Counted from the stretch's first letter, positions 46,568 through 56,389 are shown. The stretch: DNA of 64,000 nucleotides from Altererythrobacter xiamenensis (GCF_900177715.1 NZ_FXWG01000002.1:992001-1056000); one strand, 5' to 3'. Notes: generated from the sequence alone by a model not told the origin. Program-made: numbers and translations.

Positions 46568-47286
46568 TGACAGCGCGTTTTTATCGATTGTTCGGGCCGT
46601 TCGCCTTGATAGGGGCTTTCCTCTGCACTCCACCAGCACATGCCGACCTTGTCCTAGACCAGGTAATCGTTGATTTGGAATCGGATAAGCCTGCTCGAGG
46701 TGACATTGAAATCTCAAATGTCGGTACGGAGAGGATGTATGTGCTGATCGAGCCATTTGAGATATTGAACCCTGGTCTTGAAAATGAACAGCGCGTGCCG
46801 CTCGATAAACCAAGCGTGTCCAAGCTCTTCGTTTCGCCTCAACGCGTGATACTGGATCCAGATCAGCGCAGTCTGATCAGGATTGTGGCTATCGGAGAGC
46901 GACCCGAAGTCGACAGAATCTTCAGAGTGATGGTTCGGCCGGTCGTTGGTGAACTGCAGTCGGAAAACGACGCTCTGAAAGTTCTTGTAGGTTACGACGC
47001 GTTGGTTTTGCTGCGGGCTGATAGGGAAACTGGAGGAATCACTTGGGATCGCTCCAAGGAGGGGATTCTAGTACTTCGGAACGAGTCAAACTCAGCAAGG
47101 GAATTTTTCGAAGGCACGCAATGCGACGAAAGGGGCGAGCAATGCGTCACCCTTCCTGCCAAACGCCTTTACCCAGGCCAGAAATTCGATTTCATTCTGC
47201 CATATTCCACACCGGTCACTTTCCAAACTGCACTTGGCGATAGGGTGGAAACAAGAATCTTCGCGGATCAGCCCGACTCTGATTAG
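46564..47286 (+). CDS. periplasmic pilus chaperone
   Basis: A 240-aa secreted protein with signal peptide ending AHA (residue 27). DLVLDQVIVDLESDKPARGD is an Ig-like first strand; SLIRIVAIGERPEVDRIFRV carries the strand and basic residue that in PapD-type chaperones hold the pilin C-terminus; a second beta domain follows, with a Cys pair (TQCDERGEQCV). Conserved residues differ from PapD and fit the alternative chaperone group. Start overlaps the usher stop. Confidence 0.7.
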   Translation: MMTARFYRLFGPFALIGAFLCTPPAHADLVLDQVIVDLESDKPARGDIEISNVGTERMYVLIEPFEILNPGLENEQRVPLDKPSVSKLFVSPQRVILDPDQRSLIRIVAIGERPEVDRIFRVMVRPVVGELQSENDALKVLVGYDALVLLRADRETGGITWDRSKEGILVLRNESNSAREFFEGTQCDERGEQCVTLPAKRLYPGQKFDFILPYSTPVTFQTALGDRVETRIFADQPDSD

Positions 47287-47352
47287 TGAAGGTCCCCGTC
47301 CTCTCGGTTTGTGGAGAATTGCCCAAAATACTGAAACAAAGGAGAATTTCCT

Positions 47353-47368
47353 TCTTGTAACGTTACAA
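47353..47368. promoter_or_regulatory. palindromic operator CTTGTAACGTTACAAG (copy 2)
   Basis: A perfect 16-bp palindrome 49 bases before the ATG at 47418 and 66 bases after the chaperone stop. It matches 15 bases of the site at 42796-42810. It implies a separate promoter for the last gene, controlled with the main operon. Confidence 0.7.
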
Positions 47369-47417
47369 GCACTGTTTGTTGCTACTACGCTGGAAGTACA
47401 TCGCCTAGCTTGTAGCC

Positions 47418-47807
47418 ATGGCAAACATGCACACCTCTCTTTCACGAGCGGCGGGAAGACTTTGCACATTCTTTCTGGTCGCCTTGCTCTTCTCGTTTTC
47501 AGCTCGGGCGCAAGAGGCTCGAAATGGTACTCTCGGGGCCCAATCCTCGACCAGCATCGCTATTTCGGTAAGCGTTCGACCACAAATCCTAGCTCCGCCT
47601 GCAGCCGAGGAGGGCGGCCATAATGAGGTTTCTAAGTGCGGTTACGTACGCTTGAGGAGCGGAAAAGCTACCGTGCGTGAACTCGGTGGAGTTCCGAAAG
47701 TTTTCGACCCTCAGACATTTTGTCGCGAAGGCCGGTCTATCTTTGCGAGAATGAGCTCACCTGTGAATGTAGGTTCAAGCAGGACAGTAATTTTTGCAGC
47801 TGAATAG
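47418..47807 (+). CDS. small secreted protein of the pilus locus
   Basis: A 129-aa protein with a signal peptide (cut near ARAQ, residue 32). SSTSIAISVSVRPQI looks like the first strand of a pilin, and two Cys (VSKCGYVRL, PQTFCREG) could pair, but the length is short for a pilin. It may be a tip, stopper or anchor subunit, or a related exported protein. It has its own copy of the locus palindrome. Confidence 0.6.
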   Translation: MANMHTSLSRAAGRLCTFFLVALLFSFSARAQEARNGTLGAQSSTSIAISVSVRPQILAPPAAEEGGHNEVSKCGYVRLRSGKATVRELGGVPKVFDPQTFCREGRSIFARMSSPVNVGSSRTVIFAAE

Positions 47808-47837
47808 AACTCAACCGCGTTCGTCTCAACCGAAACG

Positions 47838-47960
47838 TTAACCGGGGGAGGCTAGCGTTTGCAGCGCCGCCCCACCCGCAATGTATGTAAACAAGACTAT
47901 TGCCGCAACGACTAGCGCCTCCCAGAAATAGCTCGGTTGTGGATCTTCAGGTCTATTCAC
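47838..47960 (-). CDS. tiny single-helix membrane protein (40 aa)
   Basis: A GTG start at 47960 follows GAGGTGA four bases upstream. The protein begins NRPEDPQPSYFWEALV and has one clear membrane helix (VVAAIVLFTYIAGGAALQ), ending LASPG. The codon pattern and ribosome site suggest a real gene. Antisense and convergent to the last pilus gene. No family known. Confidence 0.5.
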   Translation of the reverse strand: MNRPEDPQPSYFWEALVVAAIVLFTYIAGGAALQTLASPG

Positions 47961-48167
47961 TACGTCACCTCGCCGTGGGACTTGGTTAGTCGAGATTGTT
48001 GGACTGCGCCATAGCGACTGATGTTTTTACGCACTGATTTACGTTGTTCATAGTGGTATGCTGACCGGCTCATGTTTTGTCACTGACTGGAAGAACGCTC
48101 ACCCTTAGAACCCAACGCCAGACCGATACTCATTTGATCCCACCACTCCTGGCTGCACTCTAATGTT

Positions 48168-49177
48168 ATGAGCCTCGAGTTAGAACATCCCGCGCTTTTC
48201 CAGCTTGGCTTTGAGCCGCATGATCGCAAGTCGCCGCGCTCTAGCTATCGCGGCACAAGCCTACAATTAATGCAGGCGATGTTTCCAACGGAAGAATCCG
48301 TCTTGCGCCACATCTGTCGAGTGCGCTTCGGCGAGGAGCCTGTTTGCGATAGATGCCATAGCCAAGACAAATGGTATTGGCTTCGAGGCCGGAGACACTT
48401 TCTGCACCCTTGCGGTCGAACTTTATCTCCGATGGCCGGAACGCTCTTCCATGGCACGAAACTTCCCTTACGTCTCTGGCTCTACGCCATGTTGCATTTT
48501 GCGAACTCACCCCAAGGTGTGAACGGACGCTTTCTCTCTAGACACCTGGGCATCGGGAAGACGGCAACATCCCGGGTTGTCGAGCGTATTCGACTCCATC
48601 TCGCAGCTTTGGACAAGAATAAGAAGTTAGAAAGCCCGACCCAAAGGCTGTTCGTACGATTGGTCTCAATTCGGCGCGTCTATGCTTCGCCACCTAACTC
48701 AAAAAAGTCAGTTCCCGTATTTCTCATGAGCGACGGCCGTGCTGTTCATCTACGGTGCTTCAGTTCAGTCGTCCAAGCCACTTGCGAACTGCAATAAAGA
48801 ATAAATCGGTACGGAACTCGACGGTATTCACCACGTGCTTCCATACCTTTCGAGTTCTTTCCTCGTATAACATGAAGACTTCGAGCGTTAATCTCATCCC
48901 TAGATACGTCAGAGATAGGCCCGATTTCTTTGACCCAACGTACGGCTTTCACGTTCTTCTAAGAAATTCACTGAAAGATGAATACCGCTGTGTTCACCGA
49001 AAATATCTTTGGCTTTATCTAAAGGAATTTGAATTTCGCTTCAATCGGCGTTGGCAGTCGCAGAATACGTTCTGGGATATGCTGAGTGATTTTCCTTCAT
49101 TTGGACAGACAGAAATCGACGACCTCCGTAGGTGGAATAGTTATATTGAGACAAGCCCAAAAGAACTAAGCGAATGA
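48168..49177 (+). pseudogene. degenerate IS1595-like transposase (frameshifted)
   Basis: The first frame (48168-48797) has the zinc-ribbon and core start of IS1595/ISXO2-type transposases (RFGEEPVCDRCHSQDKWYW, LSPMAGTLFHGTKLPLRLWL). A frameshift near 48770-48800 moves the rest into another frame that ends LWLYLKEFEFRFNRRWQSQ. Aligned by eye with the next gene, the catalytic acids are gone (its YVDE is FVRL here). Its end overlaps the next start by 4 bases. Confidence 0.65.
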
Positions 49178-50076
49178 AGGGCACAAGCGTCATAGATTTT
49201 TTTGATCGCTTTCCTAACGAGCAAGCTTGTCTTCAGCATCTGGTCGACCGTCGCTGGCTAGGACATACCGGTTGTCCAAGATGCGGCAAGCTCGGTAGAT
49301 GGTCACCAATCAGAGGCACGAGGAAGTATCAACACGCCTGTCGCGCTCTGATTTCTCCCACCGAGGGCACTATTTTCTATCGTTCGAACCTACCCTTAAT
49401 GGCGTGGTTTTATGCGCTGCTGCTGAATTGCAACTCTTGTTCGGGTGTCCGAGCGAGATTTGTCAAGCGGCAGCTAGGCATCGGCGTCAGAAGTGCACAT
49501 GCTTTATGTAATAAGCTTCGCATGCATTTGGCGGCACAAGCCAGACCAGAGAAAGTCGGCGGTCCGGGACAAGCTGTCTACGTTGACGAAACACTTCTCA
49601 CCCGAGTGGTGACTGGGCCGCCGCGTCAAGCAGCCAATGCGATAGCCATGGGATTCTCGTGCAATGGCCAGGTGGTTACCGGGATAATTCGCAATCGCCG
49701 GCGACAGACGATCGTACAGTCGATCGAGCGCTTTGTTGAGCGCGGCTCAACGCTCGTCACTGATGGGCATGGCAGCTATCGATGCCTAGAGAAGTTAGGC
49801 TGGGATCACATAGTGGTAGATCACAGCAAAGCCTTTCATAACTTTGAAGGTGAAACCACAAATCCAATAGAGTGCTACTGGCCTCATCTAAAGAGAGCTC
49901 TGCGGAGGTATCATCAGGTCGGAAAGGAGAACTTGTGGCTGTTTCTTGCTGAAACGGAATATCGCTACAATAGGCGCCACTCTGCGATATCGCCATTTGA
50001 TGAAGCCGTTTCTTCCTTCCCGGAGGTGTCAGCTAAAACGCTCCCCAACATCAGAAAGAGGTTTGTCTGGCCATAG
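49174..50076 (+). mobile_element. IS1595-family (ISXO2-like) transposase
   Basis: A 300-aa transposase. A zinc ribbon (TGCPRCGKLGRW), then ISPTEGTIFYRSNLPLMAWF, and a DDE-type core with YVDETLL, VTDGHGSYR and the late ETTNPIECYWPHLKRAL motif; KENLWLFLAETEYRYNRR completes the family pattern. It appears intact. No terminal inverted repeats were found by eye within about 150 bases on either side, so its ability to move is uncertain. It starts inside the stop of a dead paralogue. Confidence 0.85.
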
Positions 50077-50769
50077 GCGGAATCCGCCGAACTAGCGATA
50101 TGATGCGTGATTCATAGAACTCATAAAATGACCAGAAAACGGCCAAGAAATTCGATTCTGCGGATGTCAGTTTTCGCTCTCAATTCGCTCAGTACAATTC
50201 GTGATGCCGCGTTAGAAAGGGATTGGCGTAGTCAACCTAGCCTCGGACCAAACCGGGCATGTGCTGGATAATGAACCTCTTGAAAGGGGGCTGAAAGAAT
50301 GCAGCTTGGGCCATTCCCAATTAGGCCTCTTTCGAATTCCAATTCATTGTCGGAGCAGTTCGATATACTGGCTGAGACATGTCTTAGCGAATGTCTGCAG
50401 GCGGATCGGCAGTTACCTATCCCTTCATGGAACAGCGGCTAGGTAGATGAAAGTGGTTCCAGCCAAGTGGAAAGCGGATTAGGGCTCCTAGATATGTCTC
50501 CGCAGGCCCCACCATCTGGCTCGGCAGACGGCGTAAGCTGATGCAGAAAGAAAATGGGAGATTTGTCGGCTTGAAGGACTGATCCGTGGACTTCGGCATC
50601 GCTTTGCTAGCGATCTGCCTACGGGGCTTCGTCCAAAATTAAGGACGGCTTTATTATTGATCGACCATCCGATGATCGCCAGAATAGGTTAGTGCCCAAC
50701 CCCGATGCGATTTCAGTAAGAAGATTTCAGCCGGCAATCTAGTTTTTCAACTTTCTCAGCGAGATTGGA
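50077..50769. other. gene-free region after the transposase
   Basis: About 690 bases without a believable gene or repeat. Composition is mixed and many short frames are broken, which fits decayed DNA. No obvious target duplication or terminal inverted repeat was seen. Confidence 0.4.
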
Positions 50770-51024
50770 ATGAAACTTACTATCAAGGTAATGCCAGATG
50801 ATCCGCGTGATCTTGTCGAAGACTGGGGAAGATACGATTTTGAGTATGTGCCCGCAGCGGGGCAACGCGTCGTGCTCTACCGCGACGAAGATTTCGTCAC
50901 TCTCAAAGTGATTGCGATCGAACATCATCCCATTGAATGGCCAGTCGCGCACCCGAATGAGCCAGATTGGCGCAAGACCAGTCGCACCTACATTTATGCT
51001 CGACGATGCGGCCCTCGTGAATAG
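50770..51024 (+). CDS. hypothetical protein (84 aa)
   Basis: A small soluble protein with KLTIKVMPDDPRDLVEDWGR, YEYVPAAGQRVVLYRDEDF-like sequence and several aromatic residues. GAGATTGG just before the ATG could serve as a weak ribosome site. No family is recognised. It may be a stand-alone accessory gene in a decayed region. Confidence 0.45.
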   Translation: MKLTIKVMPDDPRDLVEDWGRYDFEYVPAAGQRVVLYRDEDFVTLKVIAIEHHPIEWPVAHPNEPDWRKTSRTYIYARRCGPRE

Positions 51025-51075
51025 AAGCTCGGTCGAGCTGCTTTTGTAGGGCCCCGTCAAAGCAAAGGCACCAGA

Positions 51076-51312
51076 TTGACGAGTGAGGACGTAAGGGTCG
51101 GGCGAGCCCATGCCCAGACTCTGGAAACCAGCCAGTCCGTTCCGCTAGTTCAACTCATCACCGGAGTTCATTCGAAGAGCTTGCGAAAGTTCGCCTCAGT
51201 TCACGCCTACCTCCACAACCACTTCAGCCAAGACCGCCACCTCATCGAGAGCCAGACCTACAAGAGACTCCGCTCGGTCGCCTTGGCCGAGTGGCAAAAC
51301 CTCATGGCCTGA
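51076..51312 (+). pseudogene. C-terminal fragment of a DDE transposase
   Basis: About the last 45 residues (KFASVHAYLHNHFSQDRHLI ... LRSVALAEWQNLMA) read like the C-terminus of IS6-like transposases from alphaproteobacteria. The catalytic core is absent. A 10-bp inverted repeat GGAGACGAGT / ACTCGTCTCC (51346-51355, 51392-51401) follows and could derive from an IS end. Family assignment is from memory of sequence style. Confidence 0.45.
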
Positions 51313-51486
51313 ACGAGCGCTGGGGAAGGGGGAGCTCTGCCAAGTGGAGACGAGTTAGCGTTAGACTCACAGCACCGCCATCACTCCCGACACTCGTCTC
51401 CGTTCTGTGATGTCCAGTATGGGGGCTTCGTCATGCTGATCGCAGACGAACCCAGGAAAATTGCTTTTGTGGATGCCCTCCACAAA

Positions 51487-51936
51487 TCAGCTGGCAGTCC
51501 CCTTGAACGGACTGTTGAGATGGACGATTTTCGCATTGAGGATTGCCGCGAAGCTGACCCAGACAAGATATGGGACGATCAGCCAGCTTGCGAGAACCGA
51601 CCAATCTCTCAGGAAAACGCACAGCGCTAGCACCGACAGCCAGAGTAACGGCACTTCGATCAGCGCCCAATCGGGTCTGCGCGCCATGAAGAAGAGCGGC
51701 GACCAGAGAAAATGCAGCAGGCCGTTCACAAGGTACAGGCCTATAAGAAAGGTTCGCTCGTCGCTGCCATTGGTCCCGGACCAGCTCAGGACGAAGGCCC
51801 AGGCCGCGAGACCGAGAATAATCGTCCATGCCGGGCCGAAAAGCCAATCTGGCGGTTGCGATGAAGGTTTCTTTAGGTCGTGATACCAGCCACCGATCTT
51901 CGTTAGCAGACCGCCTGCAAGGCCGAGAAATACCGA
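51487..51936 (-). pseudogene. TspO/MBR family protein, truncated at the N-terminus
   Basis: The frame from about 51940 down to 51487 has GGWYHDLKKPSSQPPDWLFG, AWTIILGLAAWAF, LNGLLHFLWSPLFFMARRPD-like TspO signatures and five membrane helices, of a tryptophan-rich sensory / porphyrin-binding protein. The apparent first 16 residues come from the antisense of the neighbouring hydrolase fragment, so the true N-terminus is lost at a junction near 51936. It may still be translated from 51987. Confidence 0.6.
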
Positions 51937-52412
51937 TGGCCCGCAAGGAATGGCTCGAGCCGAACTTTGCCGGAAAACCGATGACAATGGGCGGCTCGGG
52001 CATCGTTACCACGGTAGACGATTACATGCGTTTCGCCCGCATGCTGCTGAACGAGGGCGAGCTCGAGGGACAACGTGTCCTGCAGCCAGCGACGATACGA
52101 CTGATGACAACCGACATGCTCGATCCCCGCATTCCCATGGAAAATCGCATGTGGTTGCCGAGCAAGGGGACGGGAGGCTTTGGCCTGAATTTCTTTGTGC
52201 GAACCTCGCCGCCCGTCTCTCCGGAAGAGAACAGGGGAACGGTCGGCGAGTTTTTCTGGGACGGCTATCCGTCCATGCTGTTCTGGGTTGACCCACGACA
52301 GGACATGGCAGTGGTTTTTGCGACGCAGAAAATTCCGTTCGACAATACGTTACACCGCGATTTTCGCGCCGCTGTCTATGGCGCCGATTATTCTGGTGTG
52401 CCGACTGAATAA
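51937..52412 (+). pseudogene. serine hydrolase (beta-lactamase-like) C-terminal fragment
   Basis: Codons from near 51937 read GGSGIVTTVDDYMRFARMLL and GVGEFFWDGYPSMLFWVDPR-like sequence, the C-terminal half of class C beta-lactamase-type esterases; the SxxK and YxN catalytic parts are missing. It abuts the cut end of tspO on the other strand, so one deletion or rearrangement removed both 5' ends. Confidence 0.7.
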
Positions 52413-52512
52413 GCCACTTCAGAGATGCAACTCATGGAGCTGGCTCTGAAGCGTGAGGCTTGCTGAGCCGGCGGATCTCGGAGTAGTTGCCCCTTGGACA
52501 TAGGGAAGAAGC

Positions 52513-54717
52513 ATGTCGGCAAAAACCGAAAGTAAAACGATCGGAGGTGGAGCCAAGAAGGTTCTTTACACTCTGAACACGGTTCGGCGTATCGGCATTG
52601 CCAATTCGACCAAGGCCCTGAAAGCGAACAATGCCTGCAAAGCCTGTGGTCTTGGCATGGGCGGCCAATTGGGCGGCATGACCAACGAATTGGGGGAATT
52701 CCCCTCGGTCTGCAATAAGAGCGTACAGGCTCAGTCGACCGACATCCAGGCGGCCATTCCCGATGAGATCTTTGCGCACGATATCAGCGAGCTTGCTGAG
52801 CTGACGCCACACCAGCTTGAGCATCTTGGACGCTTGACCAAGCCCATTTTCAAGGAGGCGGGGGACGAGCGCTTCCAGATCATCGGCTGGGAAGATGCGT
52901 TGACCATCCTGGCCGCCAATTTCGCCAGGACCGCGCCGGATCGCAGCTTTTTCTACAGTTCCGGCAGGTCGTCGAATGAGGCGGGATTCCTGCTGCAATT
53001 GCTCGCCCGAGCTTACGGCACGAACAACATCACCAATTGCTCGTACTATTGCCATCAGGCGACGTCCGAGGCGCTTGGCTCGACGATCGGGACGGGGACA
53101 GCGACGGTCGAACTCGCGGATCTGTCCAAGAGTGATCTCGTGTTCGTGATTGGCGCCAATCCGTCATCCAATCATCCCCGCTTCATCCATCAGCTGAAGG
53201 GTGTCAGAGATCGCGGCGGTGACGTTATCGTGATCAATCCCGCCAAGGAACCGGGACTGGTCAAGTTCGCCATCCCGAAGAGCCCCAAGTCGATGTTGCG
53301 CGGGGGTGACGAGATCGCCTCCTGCTATCTTCAGCCCAGGATAGGATCGGACATCAGCCTGTTCAAAGGGCTCGCCAAGTCCCTCCTCGAAAGCGGGCAC
53401 GAGGACCGCTCGTTTATCGCAGAGCATACCGCAGGGTTCGAAGAATTTCGCCGGGACATCGCGTCAACGAGCTGGAGCATCATCGAAACCGATACAGGTC
53501 TGTCGCAGGCCGAGATCGAGGAAGCGGCAGCGCTTTACGCCCGGTCGAAGTCTGCCGTTTTTTCCTGGGGCATGGGGATGACCCATCATCTCCATGGGGT
53601 GGAGAACATCGAGTACATCGCGAACCTCGCCCTGCTGCGAGGAATGGTCGGTCGCCCCGGTGCAGGACTGCTCCCGCTGCGCGGCCATAGCAATGTGCAG
53701 GGAATCGGTACGATCGGCGTCAAGCCGGTTCTCGGAGAGGATGTCATCAGACAGATCGAGAAGGGATTTGGACTGAAACTGCCATCCCGGAAGGGTTTCG
53801 ACACGATGGGTTCGCTGCAGGCAGCTCATGCCGGAGAGATAGATGCGGCCCTGATGATGGGGGGCAACCTCTACGCGGCCACCCCGAACAGCACATGGGC
53901 GGGCGAAGCATTGGACCGCATAGGGTTCAAGGCGTTCATGACCACAACCCTCAACGCAGGCCATATTGCCGGAGCGAGGCGCGGCGAATGCCTGATCCTG
54001 CCCGTTGCAGCACGGGATGAGGAATGGGAAGCCACGACGCAGGAATCGATGTTCAACTTCGTGCGCCTCAGCGATGGCGGAATCATCCGGCACGCGAATG
54101 TCAGACCGGAAACCGATATCCTTGCAGAACTCGGCGCCCGCCTCCTGCCGGAAGGCGCGATAGACTTCGCCGCTTTCAGAAAGCATCGCCGGATTCGCGA
54201 GGCCATCGCCGCGACTGTACCCGGCATGGAGGACCTTCAGCACATTGATGTGGCCAAGAAAGAGTTCCACGTCCGAAATCGTCTCATGCACAAGCCGGAT
54301 TTCCGGACCGGGGACGGATTGGCGCGGTTCAAGACACGGCCCACGCCTGAAGGCGCTACCAAGCCGGCGGGCAACAGCTTCACGCTGGCCACCATTCGAA
54401 GCGAAGGGCAGTTCAACTCGATCATCTACGAGGAGAGGGACAGCTATCGCGGCACACAGAGCCGCTGGTCGGTGCTGATGAACCCGCAGGATATCGAACG
54501 GCTAGGCATTGCCGAAGGCCAGACCGTGACCCTGACTTCCGACAATGGCCGGATGGCCGGTCTCACCGCTGTTGGCTTCGATGTACCGGTCGGCAATATG
54601 CTGGCGTATTATCCCGAAGCCAACGCACTGACGTCAACCAGTGTGGATCCGAGAAGCAGGACCCCAGCGTTCAAATCCATCCGAGTGGATCTATCGGTTG
54701 ACGAACGTACTGGCTGA
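52513..54717 (+). CDS. FdhF/YdeP-family molybdopterin oxidoreductase
   Basis: A 734-aa protein of the molybdopterin oxidoreductase superfamily, YdeP type. ACKACGLGMGGQLGGMTNE (from residue 41) gives only two of the usual cluster cysteines; YSSGRSSNEAGFLLQLLARA, ANPSSNHPRF and WGMGMTHHLHGVEN match the family, and the C-terminal domain has GTQSRWSVLMN. Function of YdeP is unclear; in E. coli it is linked to acid resistance. GGAAG precedes the ATG. No FdhD or electron-transfer partner is adjacent. Confidence 0.85.
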   Translation: MSAKTESKTIGGGAKKVLYTLNTVRRIGIANSTKALKANNACKACGLGMGGQLGGMTNELGEFPSVCNKSVQAQSTDIQAAIPDEIFAHDISELAELTPHQLEHLGRLTKPIFKEAGDERFQIIGWEDALTILAANFARTAPDRSFFYSSGRSSNEAGFLLQLLARAYGTNNITNCSYYCHQATSEALGSTIGTGTATVELADLSKSDLVFVIGANPSSNHPRFIHQLKGVRDRGGDVIVINPAKEPGLVKFAIPKSPKSMLRGGDEIASCYLQPRIGSDISLFKGLAKSLLESGHEDRSFIAEHTAGFEEFRRDIASTSWSIIETDTGLSQAEIEEAAALYARSKSAVFSWGMGMTHHLHGVENIEYIANLALLRGMVGRPGAGLLPLRGHSNVQGIGTIGVKPVLGEDVIRQIEKGFGLKLPSRKGFDTMGSLQAAHAGEIDAALMMGGNLYAATPNSTWAGEALDRIGFKAFMTTTLNAGHIAGARRGECLILPVAARDEEWEATTQESMFNFVRLSDGGIIRHANVRPETDILAELGARLLPEGAIDFAAFRKHRRIREAIAATVPGMEDLQHIDVAKKEFHVRNRLMHKPDFRTGDGLARFKTRPTPEGATKPAGNSFTLATIRSEGQFNSIIYEERDSYRGTQSRWSVLMNPQDIERLGIAEGQTVTLTSDNGRMAGLTAVGFDVPVGNMLAYYPEANALTSTSVDPRSRTPAFKSIRVDLSVDERTG

Positions 54718-54744
54718 AGCCGTCTCCGGCGCGTTGCGGCCCGA

Positions 54745-54912
54745 TCATTTCTCCTCGAGTGGCTTCCATCCGACCAGCGCATACCAGATGATATAGACCT
54801 CACAGGCAACGGTGAGCCAGAAACTGTTCTGCAATCCGTAAAGATCGGCAAGCCAGCCCTGGACGACCACGAGCGCCCCGCCAGCAATAGCGGTGATGAG
54901 GAGGCCTGAAGC
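54745..54912 (-). pseudogene. FucP-like sugar transporter, C-terminal remnant
   Basis: About 55 codons on the minus strand read SGLLITAIAGGALVVVQGWL, then YIIWYALVGWKPLEEK and a stop: the last helices of an MFS sugar transporter of the FucP type. The upstream part has been deleted at a junction with the IlvD/Edd fragment. Confidence 0.6.
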
Positions 54913-55036
54913 TTCCTCTGCGTGTGACCCCGTAATTCATGAAACGCTCGAGATAGAGCGCCGTCATGTCCATGCGTTCAAAATTGTCGAACCAGTCGCG
55001 CGACCGCAACCTTCGCTTGCCTTCTTCGATGGTCAC
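54913..55036 (-). pseudogene. IlvD/Edd-type dehydratase, N-terminal remnant
   Basis: From GTG 55036 about 40 codons read TIEEGKRRLRSRDWFDN and MDMTALYLERFMNYGVT, the start of sugar-acid dehydratases of the IlvD/Edd family (such as L-arabonate dehydratase). The rest is deleted and joined to the transporter remnant. The GTG overlaps the lacI stop (GTGA), so this was the first gene of a sugar operon behind its regulator. Confidence 0.65.
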
Positions 55037-56161
55037 TTCCGACTTTCGGGTTTGTTGAACGAGGACGCAAGGCTGGGCCCGGCATCGGAGTTTCGCCGGA
55101 TGAGCTTATACGGCAGGGTCAGTTGCTCACCCTTGGCATCTTTGCCCCGTCCGGATTTCTTGTGAGCTCGCGCAATCATCGAGACGGCCTGCGCGGTCAT
55201 TTCCCGGATCGGTTGACGGATCGTGGTCAGCTCTGGCCAGATCGAGCTGGCCAGCTCGGTATCGTCGAAACCGCAGACAGTGATATCGTTAGGGACGTCC
55301 AGATGTCGCCGGTGTGCCATAGCTACCGTCGCTGCAGCCATGTCGTCGTTCGAAGCGAAAATCGCGGTCGGCGGTTTCTCTTTGCCAAGGAGCTTTTCGG
55401 CAGCAACCATGCCGGAGCGATAGGTGAATTGTCCCTGGACGATCAGGCCTTCGTCGATTGGCAGCCCGGCCGTTTCCAAGGCTTCTCTATATCCCCGAAG
55501 TCGATATCCGCTGGCGACTTGTTCGGGATTGCCGATGATGAAACCGATCCGTTCATGCCCAAGCCCGATGATGTGGCTCGTCATGTCGAATGCGGCCTGG
55601 AACTCGTCGATCAACACCGCACCATGCGATCCCGATGCCTTGCCCGGGCCGACCGCCACCGCGATTGCCCCCGCTTCCTCGATCTCGTCGAGTACCGATT
55701 GGTCATCACACAGGGGCGGCGGAAGGATGAAGCCACCGATCCCCCCCCTCGATCAAGCGGCGGATCAGCTCGTCATATTGCGGTTGCGTTTCGGTGCTTT
55801 GTACGACGAGATAGATATCGCGCCGACTGGCCTCCTCCAGCGCACCCATCAGAAATTCGCTCAGGTAGGAAGCCGACGGGTTATCGAACAGCAGGGCAAT
55901 GCGCAGTTGCAAGCCTCCGGCAAGCAATCGGGCTGCACGGTTGGGCACGTATTTCAGCTTCTCAATCGCGGCGAGAACCTGTTCGCGCGTATTTTCCCGC
56001 ACGTTTTGCTCGCCATTGATGACGCGACTGACCGTCATCGGCGAGCACTGTGCCGCGCGGGCTACATCGGCGATGGTCGGCGCGGTGTTTCCGTTCCGAC
56101 GCGTGCTGCGTTTTCGGCCGACTTTGGCCGTCCCTCCAACTTCACTCATAGGCTTGGCCAT
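55033..56161 (-). pseudogene. LacI-family repressor with a homopolymer frameshift
   Basis: N-terminal helix-turn-helix APTIADVARAAQCSPMTVSR and hinge (VLAAIEKLKYVPNRAARLLA) are in one frame; after codon 139 the frame shifts at eight C (55741-55748; G on the coding strand). Removing one base restores GGIGGFILPPPLCDDQSVLD and the rest of the ligand-binding domain (FIIGNPEQVASGYRLRGYRE, IFASNDDMAAATVAM). Either a real inactivation, a phase-variable tract, or a sequence error. It probably regulated the lost sugar genes. Confidence 0.75.
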
Positions 56162-56368
56162 AGAACCATGCTCGGGACGTCGGCAAGCGAGGAAGAACTT
56201 CGGGCCTGGGTCGCTGCAAGACTGGCGAAATTCAAGGTTCCGGTCCGCATAGCCTTTTCGGAAGACACACTGCCGCGCAACGCCAACGGAAAAATCCTCA
56301 AGAAAGATCTTGCGAGCTTCTTTTTAGGACAGGGGATTGCCGGGCAGGGCCGCTCGAAAGCCGGATGA
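56162..56368 (+). pseudogene. acyl-CoA ligase (AMP-binding) C-terminal fragment
   Basis: About 65 codons with SEEELRAWVAARLAKFKVPV, LPRNANGKILKKDL, the conserved C-terminal lysine motif of AMP-forming acyl-CoA synthetases. The rest is missing, cut at the start of lacI. The gene may once have been linked to the TetR regulator and acyl-CoA dehydrogenase that follow. Confidence 0.72.
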
Positions 56369-56389
56369 TTGCTTGCTAAGGGGGGGGCA

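Noticed and set aside
50261-50769. Small open frames after the transposase
   Set aside because: All are short, without ribosome sites or recognisable motifs; treated as decayed DNA.
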